Shown here: positions 26,889-33,868 of the stretch, one piece after another
How the letters are laid out: each line of letters opens with the position of its first letter
How positions within the stretch are numbered: the stretch's first letter is position 1
Source: Christensenellaceae bacterium
GTDB taxonomy: Bacteria > Bacillota > Clostridia > Christensenellales > DTU072
DNA length: 33,868 bases
Direction: 5' to 3'
NCBI GenBank assembly: GCA_031278175.1
Contig: JAITLB010000040.1
Span: 1-33,868 of the forward strand
Position numbers and translations under genes: made by a program
The notes under the pieces: model-generated
Seen by the model: only the letters and a program-made list of their open reading frames with translations
What the model was told of the DNA's origin: nothing
Database searches by the model: none

Positions 26889-29000
26889 CTATGGCTCTCC
26901 TGACAGAGTATATGTAAATCCTCTGCGCTTTGATGTTTCAGACACAACAGCTGCGGGGAGTGGCACTTTGCGTGAAATGACAATTACAGGCACAAGATAT
27001 TCCTCGGGTGTCATTCCACCATGTATTTCGCCAGCAACAGGGTTATCGTCAGAATTCCCGCCAGCAGCATTACCCGACTGGGTGAAATGTTCATATGTCT
27101 TCATTACAATATAATGCCGACCGTCCAATTCTACGTCTTCCATTGAGCGCGACAGTAAAAAACGCGCATCGTCTTTGATTTCAATGTAGCGCCCAAATGA
27201 ATGAACAGTTGCATTTGGCGGTGGCGTAATCGGACGGTTCTCGCGATCATGGAAAGCTAAAGCTGCAAGACGACTACTGCCGTGGTCACCAGTTATTAAT
27301 ACTTTATTCTGCACAAGTAGCATGCGTTCCACTTCATCGACTATTTCTCTAATTGTTTCAAACTGCTTAGCAATGCATAAAAAATAATCATTTTTATTAT
27401 CAACAATCCCTTCATGAGAGAGTTTATCCAATTTATCCCACTTTATATCTCGCGCATTCCATTTATGATTGTGGGTGGTTTCAGTAGGCAACAATGCCTT
27501 TGCAACATTTGGCACAATATCAACTTCCATCTCAAGTGCCTTTGCCCGAGATAATAGGAGAGGCATCCACTCTACACCAAGACCATCAACCCAAAATGCC
27601 TTATAACCATTCGTTTCACTCTGTTGTATAACCTTATTTCTACTGTCGATAGCATTATAATCTATCGAATTAGGCATGTTAATGTTTACTCGGTTAATAA
27701 TTTTGCACTTTCTATACCATTCAAAGTAGTCCATTATCTCGTCACAAGCATAGCAATCTGGTTCCAAATATTCGTATAAGTCAGGATAGATCTTTTTTAT
27801 TATATTCAATATATTTTTAATATCACACTCACTTCTTAACAGTTCACTCACCATTTTTATAGCACAAGCGCATTCTTCAATTGTTTGACATGTTAGCAAT
27901 TTAAATCTATCTTCAGCCTTTGGAACTTTCTGAATCTTCTCAAAATACCCTTCGTTATATGATACTTTAAGGAGCCTTAAAGCACTCCGTCTCTGCTCTG
28001 CAAATTCATCTTTTATTTCTGCTAAATCGAACACCGCGTCTCTAATATACCTGCGTATATCCGAAACCTTTTTTGCTTTGCTTATCGCCCATGTGTAATA
28101 GTCATTAGATTCGTAAATTTTGTACCATATAAAAAAGGCATTTAATTGATCTTCATTTAGATTATCAAATCTTACCAATATAGTGATCGGATCAAATTGA
28201 CTTATGCTAAGGACTGATTTTATAGTCTCTGAAAACGGTTGATTTGCTTTCAAATGCTGAATCATAGTGCTCCAAAATTTTGGGCTAGCATATGAATCTT
28301 TAAGTTTATCGCCATCTGAAACTTGGGAAACTACATATTTAAACGGACTATCGTATATGTTTATGTTAATCAAACCGCTAGTCGGCTCAGCATGCCTATA
28401 CAATTTAGTTAACAACTTTAAATTTCCGCCTATGGTGTTAGAAAACAATGTTTCCCATCGCGACAACCATTCCTTCAAACTGCCAGCATCGGGGGTTATA
28501 GATCCAATAAAATCTTGAGAATATATTTCTATATTATATCTTCTGTCATCTAGACCTCTATTCAAGCACCATATAAAATCCTTCATCCTTTCATCAATGT
28601 TGCTTGTCAAAATTTCAAATATTTCTCTATCGCAGAACAATGGGATGATGAATTTAGTAGTTGAATCGACTGACTGCATACATTCCCACAACCCTGGGAA
28701 ATGCCCTAATGCTTTTGATTTCTCACGTCTTCCACAAATGCGCAGATATTCACCGAATGAGAGAAAAAGGATTTGTTTGTTTTCATGCTTTCTTGCTTCA
28801 TCGTAAAAACTACTAATGTTAGGCAATATATCATCGTCTGTGAAATCAGCGAGATTTAAGACCTCATCACATGATGCGCTTAACTCTTTAATTATAGCAT
28901 TGTAGTCAAAAAAAGTGTGAATATATATAATCCTAGTAGGAAAACGCCCCTTTTTTAATCGCTCGCTATTAACTCTTGAGATAATTTCTTCAGCAGTCAT
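26889..29000 (-). CDS. pglZ: BREX phosphatase-superfamily protein PglZ (alkaline phosphatase fold)
   Basis: 703 aa; KAFWVDGLGVEWMPLLLSRA, PTETTHNHKWN, YFLCIAKQFETIREIVDEVERMLLVQNKVLITGDHGSSRLAALAFHD, and a C-terminal GEIHGGMTPEEYLVPVIVI typical of PglZ. Confidence 0.9.
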   Translation of the reverse strand: MTAEEIISRVNSERLKKGRFPTRIIYIHTFFDYNAIIKELSASCDEVLNLADFTDDDILPNISSFYDEARKHENKQILFLSFGEYLRICGRREKSKALGHFPGLWECMQSVDSTTKFIIPLFCDREIFEILTSNIDERMKDFIWCLNRGLDDRRYNIEIYSQDFIGSITPDAGSLKEWLSRWETLFSNTIGGNLKLLTKLYRHAEPTSGLININIYDSPFKYVVSQVSDGDKLKDSYASPKFWSTMIQHLKANQPFSETIKSVLSISQFDPITILVRFDNLNEDQLNAFFIWYKIYESNDYYTWAISKAKKVSDIRRYIRDAVFDLAEIKDEFAEQRRSALRLLKVSYNEGYFEKIQKVPKAEDRFKLLTCQTIEECACAIKMVSELLRSECDIKNILNIIKKIYPDLYEYLEPDCYACDEIMDYFEWYRKCKIINRVNINMPNSIDYNAIDSRNKVIQQSETNGYKAFWVDGLGVEWMPLLLSRAKALEMEVDIVPNVAKALLPTETTHNHKWNARDIKWDKLDKLSHEGIVDNKNDYFLCIAKQFETIREIVDEVERMLLVQNKVLITGDHGSSRLAALAFHDRENRPITPPPNATVHSFGRYIEIKDDARFLLSRSMEDVELDGRHYIVMKTYEHFTQSGNAAGGNSDDNPVAGEIHGGMTPEEYLVPVIVISRKVPLPAAVVSETSKRRGFTYTLSGEP

Positions 29001-29012
29001 TTCAGTCCCTCA

Positions 29013-32000
29013 TTAATTTAGAAAATAACTATACATTTCAGGGTTTGCTTGTAGAAGCTCAACAACTGCGGCTCTCAGGTTTTTATCAGACATTTCATTC
29101 ATTACATACTTCTTAACTTTCTCTTGGTACTCTTTTCTTAGATGATTGTCTAAGATTTCTTTAATCTCGGGAGTTTTATTTTCCCAACTGTACACATCAG
29201 ATGACAACTTAATAGAAGTCTTGAGCTTAGTTATAATATCATCTTTCCTCGCAGAAAATGCCGTCCTATAGTTTTCACCAATATGAGCAAAGAATCTATC
29301 ACCAATGTAGTTGGCATCTTGAAGTATTGAGAGATCGTTTTCTTGCAAATACGACAAAGCTTGCAATATATCTGCCATTTTAACCAGAACACCATCCTGC
29401 AGAGTTTTAATTGTTCGAATTGCGTCAATATTCAGTTTGTCAAGCCAAGCTATAGGCACATTTTTCTCGTTACACCACTCTCTAACAGAATCTGTATTCG
29501 TTGATTCTTTCCATATATTTTGAATTTTGCCGCGATAACGCACATATTGCACTTCCGCCAAGAGTTTTTCTAAGTCAGCGTTGAATATGCTATTTGGTGT
29601 TTCATATGGTACTGACTTTAGCTTATTATAAATACTATCAAACTCTTCATCTGTAACCTCGATTTCGCGATGAGCTAAAAGCTCTTTTAATATGAGTCTA
29701 GGTTGCACTAGATGATCCCAAACTTTTTTTGCATCTCGTGCTAGCAACTCAAATATATCTAGTGTTTTAGAAATATCTTTCAATGGTGTTTTTGAAATAG
29801 TGCGAAATATTTTTAGTGTCTCTATCCAATCAACTGGTATCTCTTCTATGATTGTACCAGGAATTTTCATGTTTTCAAAAACATTATCTAGTGCTTGTTG
29901 TGCTGCGTTATAGGTTTTAATATTTGCATTAATGGCAGTTTTGATTGTTGCTATAACCTTTAATTCGCGTTCTAAATCGCTTAGTTTTTCAATAGCTTGA
30001 GCCTGTGTCCATGTTGATATTGAGTCTTGTAGATAACCGCGCAACATGTCATAAATGTCTTTGTAGCTAAGGTTTAGAAGATCATAAAACTCTTTTATTT
30101 CAGGTTTAGATTCTATAATAAAATTTTTAAATGCCTCAGTCATCAATTCCTTGTTTGCTAAATTGTCTCCCATTAATTTCCGAAGCGGACCTCTCCTATT
30201 AAACAAATTAATGATATCATCCATTATGGTTTCTTGATCGCCTACTTCATAAACAAAACTACATAAAAGATCAGCTATTTTTCCTGCTATTTTCTTGTAT
30301 TCCTCTTCAGTAGAAAATTTTTCGGATGACATATATTTCAACGACCACAGTGGTGCGCCTGTTGACATCATAAATCCTTTTATGTGTTTTCGCGCTTCAC
30401 TATCTGTCACGACTTGCTTAAGATCTAAGTTAAACAAACCAGTTAGGAAGGGCCTAAATTTTTGCCAAGTACCAGATCCTGAAGATATAGTGTCTTTTTC
30501 AGCTTTGCCCTCGAGCATTCTGTTTATCATTGATGCCAAATTTTCGGCAGTCGGAGGTTGTGCGTTAATCCCATCGTGCCAACTATATTTACTGTCGACA
30601 AAAAACCGCATCACTAGACCAATAAAGCATCCAGCAGTCATGGTATTATAATAACCATATGGTTTTTGCTGCAATTTAGCCCAAAGTAAACCCAGAGAAA
30701 TTTTTGTGTTATTAGAAATTTCACTTTTAATGCATTGAGCAAGACCTTTTATTATTTCTGAATTTTTTTCCTCTAAATCGTTAAATTCATCTATATCGTT
30801 TACTGCCCACGCACCAATTTCATCTAGTTTGTTAATAATGTTTTTTACCTGTGAAGATGTGTTTTTATTCCTAGTTAGAGCGCATAAAACTGCATCGCTT
30901 GTACACTTTCTGTATGCTGTATTAGTTGTAACTATTTGCTCAGGAGCTAGTGTAAAAACTTTATACAATACATTTTTCTCTATCAAGTTCATCAACTCGG
31001 ATTTACCAAAAATCCCTGGGTTATGTATTTTATCGTAGTCCACTGTCATCAACGCTTGCGTTGCTTGCCTGACCCAGTTCGATAGTAAGATATCCGCATC
31101 ACCTCTGTATTTATCGGCATCAGCTGTCCTAGATTCCTCCCTGCAAATTTCCATGTGAGTTGTTTTTTTATACCAATCGCCCAACATTTTGCCATCACAG
31201 GGTTCTTTTAACACTACTCCGACTAAGCGACCTGTTTTATCTCCCTTTATATAACTTTTTGACTCTTCTTGCATCTCCGCATAATCACGCGCTTCTGAAA
31301 TAACTATAACCAACAAACCAATTTTATGCGGATGATTCTCTAATTCATTGATAACCTCCCCCAAACGCTCATCACGCGATTTTTTGTCCGATGCACATAC
31401 AGCTATGTATATGCGTCCAGCTGAAGCACGTGCAGAATCCCAAAGTTCGGTTTCAATTGGTTTCGAAAACAACCCTTTCTTAGAAAATAGACTATACCTT
31501 GTATATGTGCTTCGTGTTTTTTTAAGCCTTTGATCGAAAACATCGACACTGCTTGTATACGGCAATTCAAGTCTAATATCGCCGTTATGTGATTCTCCTA
31601 AACTGAGAAGTTTAGTATCCTTAAATGAATCTAGGTATTTATTAATTATATCATCATCTAATTGTCCGCGAAAACATTTATGCAATGAGCTTCTTGTGTC
31701 TGTAATTTTACTTTTACTCTTACTTTGCCTGCTGTAGAAATTGCTTACATTGCTTCCACTCATTACTGAAATTAGCAGTAGCGCGGCTTTAAATACATGC
31801 ATGGCCTCATCATCGCTGATTGATTCTCCCTTGTTTTGATAATGCAATATTGCCTTTCCAGCTTCCTCACTGAAATTGTGCCTATCACTATCCCCCATAA
31901 AGAAATAGTCCCAAAGATAATCTGGAGTCAACCATTGCCATTTGTCTGGATTGTTATTTTTAATAAATTCAGCAAACCCCGCACCTTCGTTTTTGTGCGC

Positions 32001-33239
32001 AGTTTTATCTTTTATGAATCTGAATAATGTCCTTTGAGAAGCACCAAAATGTTCAGCTACTGTCGCTAACATAAGTATTGTCATCGGATGAATTGGACAC
32101 AACCTTAGTAACCGTTGTCGCATGTTGATGTTTTGGTCAAGATTATCAAATTCATGAGTATGGGCGAAAATCGGCTGACATAAGTTCTTTCTCTTTTCTT
32201 CCCATTCTTTTTCCATTCCTGGTCGTATAACGATAGATTGCTCGATGAGATCATATGCAGCATTTTCCGTAATATGATATCTCAATTCATGATATCTATG
32301 CAAAATACGTTTGTATGTCTCATCGCCTAGTGTGGCGACCCATGTCGGATCACGATGAACAATAAGGCACATGAAAAACGGTGCGTAGGTCTTCTTCTCA
32401 CCACTAGTGTCTTCAGATTTGCAGAATTCAGATAAACGTTGTAATACATTGTCATCTCCGCAGTCACGCAAAAAATGAGAAAACTCGTCCCATATAAAAA
32501 CTATACCCGTTTTTGAAAGATTATTTCCATCAATAATATCCTTAATCCAGTCTTGGAATCTCTCAACAGCGCTAGTGAACATTGCACGGCTATTGTCATC
32601 ACAAACCTGCCTAACCTTGTCGATTGCTTGATTATTACCTTTCAGAACAGCTTCTTTGAACTCCTCTAAACTTTTATATGACTGATCTATATCATATCTA
32701 CTATCTAAAAAAAGATACTCCCAATTAATGCTTTTGTCCTGAATCGCATCTTTTGCAGCATCAATGAGTGAATTCCTCCCGTAGTAGGCATTATCTCCAA
32801 ACTTCTCTTTTAACTTTTCTTTTATCTGGACTTCCATCTCCATCATTAGTTTGGTCCCACTTTTGATGTCCGTTGTGCCACTTTTCCATACCACTAAAAA
32901 TTCACCATCTTGGCGAATTTTCATAAATCTGCTTTTTAAAGATGAAAGACCCGGACGATTTAAAAAATCATCGACATTTTTAATAGTATCTTCAAATAAA
33001 TGCTTAAGCGCGATAGCGGCATAAGTTTTTCCTGTGCCATATGCTCCGTGTATCCAAAAAGATCTACGTTTGTCATTATCTTCCCACAACATAGTCTGAC
33101 AAATTACCTCTAGAGTTTTTTTCATATCGTCTTGTATAATATAACTCTTCCATAATTCGGGGTGCGCTTTATCTAATTGAAAATCTATAACAGATTCATA
33201 ATTAGTTGATACATCTATATAATCACTATAGTAATGCAT
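29013..33239 (-). CDS. brxC: BREX BrxC/PglY-like large P-loop ATPase
   Basis: 1408 aa; MHYYSDYIDVSTNYESVIDFQLDKAHPELWKSYIIQDDMKKTLEVICQTML...RRSFWIHGAYGTGKTYAAIALKHLF (Walker A), GIVFIWDEFSHFLRD (Walker B). RBS GAGGAG overlaps the end of the upstream gene; 12-nt gap to pglZ. Confidence 0.87.
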   Translation of the reverse strand: MHYYSDYIDVSTNYESVIDFQLDKAHPELWKSYIIQDDMKKTLEVICQTMLWEDNDKRRSFWIHGAYGTGKTYAAIALKHLFEDTIKNVDDFLNRPGLSSLKSRFMKIRQDGEFLVVWKSGTTDIKSGTKLMMEMEVQIKEKLKEKFGDNAYYGRNSLIDAAKDAIQDKSINWEYLFLDSRYDIDQSYKSLEEFKEAVLKGNNQAIDKVRQVCDDNSRAMFTSAVERFQDWIKDIIDGNNLSKTGIVFIWDEFSHFLRDCGDDNVLQRLSEFCKSEDTSGEKKTYAPFFMCLIVHRDPTWVATLGDETYKRILHRYHELRYHITENAAYDLIEQSIVIRPGMEKEWEEKRKNLCQPIFAHTHEFDNLDQNINMRQRLLRLCPIHPMTILMLATVAEHFGASQRTLFRFIKDKTAHKNEGAGFAEFIKNNNPDKWQWLTPDYLWDYFFMGDSDRHNFSEEAGKAILHYQNKGESISDDEAMHVFKAALLLISVMSGSNVSNFYSRQSKSKSKITDTRSSLHKCFRGQLDDDIINKYLDSFKDTKLLSLGESHNGDIRLELPYTSSVDVFDQRLKKTRSTYTRYSLFSKKGLFSKPIETELWDSARASAGRIYIAVCASDKKSRDERLGEVINELENHPHKIGLLVIVISEARDYAEMQEESKSYIKGDKTGRLVGVVLKEPCDGKMLGDWYKKTTHMEICREESRTADADKYRGDADILLSNWVRQATQALMTVDYDKIHNPGIFGKSELMNLIEKNVLYKVFTLAPEQIVTTNTAYRKCTSDAVLCALTRNKNTSSQVKNIINKLDEIGAWAVNDIDEFNDLEEKNSEIIKGLAQCIKSEISNNTKISLGLLWAKLQQKPYGYYNTMTAGCFIGLVMRFFVDSKYSWHDGINAQPPTAENLASMINRMLEGKAEKDTISSGSGTWQKFRPFLTGLFNLDLKQVVTDSEARKHIKGFMMSTGAPLWSLKYMSSEKFSTEEEYKKIAGKIADLLCSFVYEVGDQETIMDDIINLFNRRGPLRKLMGDNLANKELMTEAFKNFIIESKPEIKEFYDLLNLSYKDIYDMLRGYLQDSISTWTQAQAIEKLSDLERELKVIATIKTAINANIKTYNAAQQALDNVFENMKIPGTIIEEIPVDWIETLKIFRTISKTPLKDISKTLDIFELLARDAKKVWDHLVQPRLILKELLAHREIEVTDEEFDSIYNKLKSVPYETPNSIFNADLEKLLAEVQYVRYRGKIQNIWKESTNTDSVREWCNEKNVPIAWLDKLNIDAIRTIKTLQDGVLVKMADILQALSYLQENDLSILQDANYIGDRFFAHIGENYRTAFSARKDDIITKLKTSIKLSSDVYSWENKTPEIKEILDNHLRKEYQEKVKKYVMNEMSDKNLRAAVVELLQANPEMYSYFLN

Positions 33240-33242
33240 AAT

Positions 33243-33868
33243 TTACTTCTCCTCGATAATAACTATATCTAAAACATCAATTGCTCTTTTTTCTGGCAAT
33301 AATATGATGTTATCTAAATCATGTACAAATACTACGTTAATATACTCAGGATACAGCAAAGCAATATCTTGCACTATCGCTTTAAATTTGATAGGATCTA
33401 AACCAAATATGACTACTGGATCTACACCCTTAGACTCGTAATTAGTACGTGCTTGATTTAATTGGCGCAGTGTGAAAGTGTATCTTTTTGTCTCTTCTGC
33501 ATACTTGTAAAATGCATAGAGTATTCCAACAGCATCTGGTGGATTCCAACCTTGCTTTGCGTATTTGAAACTAGCACCATCTGGAATTGGTACTCCTTGC
33601 TTAAGCATAGCGCCGATTGGAGAATACCTAAACGTCTCTAGAAGTGCTGTTATTGCATTATCACGCGTTGATGGCGAATAATCATCACCCAGCATAAATA
33701 TCAGTTTTGATTTATCATATATTTCGCCAGCTCGTGCATAAAACATATACCACTTTGAAATTACGGAGTTGTATGCAATGTTTGTCCAAATTGTTGACCA
33801 AACTATTGGGTTCCCCGCACCTAACGGGATGAGTCGTTTGCACAAATCAGACATAGTACCTGATCTCT
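33243..33868 (-). CDS. C-terminal part of an ORF in the brxP (PAPS-reductase-type) position of a type 4 BREX operon; 5' end beyond the window
   Basis: Frame stays open upstream of the annotated ATG 33854 (...R S G T M S D L C K R L...) to the window edge. C-terminal segment '...DAVGILYAFYKYAEETKRYTFTLRQLNQARTNYESKGVDPVVIFGLDPIKFKAIVQDIALLYPEYINVVFVHDLDNIILL' is DUF4007-like by eye. Identity as brxP is inferred from operon context only; no PAPS-reductase motif is inside the window. Confidence 0.5.
   Translation of the reverse strand, partial: RSGTMSDLCKRLIPLGAGNPIVWSTIWTNIAYNSVISKWYMFYARAGEIYDKSKLIFMLGDDYSPSTRDNAITALLETFRYSPIGAMLKQGVPIPDGASFKYAKQGWNPPDAVGILYAFYKYAEETKRYTFTLRQLNQARTNYESKGVDPVVIFGLDPIKFKAIVQDIALLYPEYINVVFVHDLDNIILLPEKRAIDVLDIVIIEEK

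Noticed and set aside
28267-32027. Plus-strand ORFs within the pglZ and brxC region
   Set aside because: Antisense to long, motif-supported coding frames.
1-33868. CRISPR array, tRNA/rRNA genes, transposase or integrase
   Set aside because: No regularly spaced direct repeats, cloverleaf-type conserved boxes or mobile-element protein motifs were found by eye.

Overview
A 33.9 kb low-GC window, apparently from a spore-forming Firmicute/Clostridia-type chromosome (spoIVA is present). Order from left to right: (1) edge-truncated secreted/membrane-anchored protein, possibly discoidin-like (minus); (2) translationally coupled pair of an SCP2-like protein and a glutamate-1-semialdehyde-aminomutase-like PLP aminotransferase (minus); (3) ~1.9 kaa repetitive surface protein with a C-terminal TM anchor, a double zinc-ribbon protein with an extremely acidic tail, a lipoprotein and a pyridoxamine-kinase-like gene (all minus); (4) a plus-strand tri-cistronic cyclic-di-GMP cassette: PAS-GGDEF cyclase, EAL phosphodiesterase, and a degenerate GGDEF/EAL protein; (5) spoIVA on the minus strand with a sigma-E-like promoter; (6) a fused MacB-type ABC transporter (plus); (7) a minus-strand phage-defence operon whose composition matches type 4 BREX: an edge-truncated ORF in the brxP (PAPS-reductase-type) position, a BrxC/PglY-like 1408-aa P-loop ATPase, PglZ, and a short BrxL-like AAA+ protein with no C-terminal Lon protease domain. 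The most interesting items are the BREX type 4-like operon and the compact c-di-GMP cassette. No tRNA, rRNA, CRISPR array, transposase or integrase was recognised. All family assignments come from reading motifs by eye; no database search was run.
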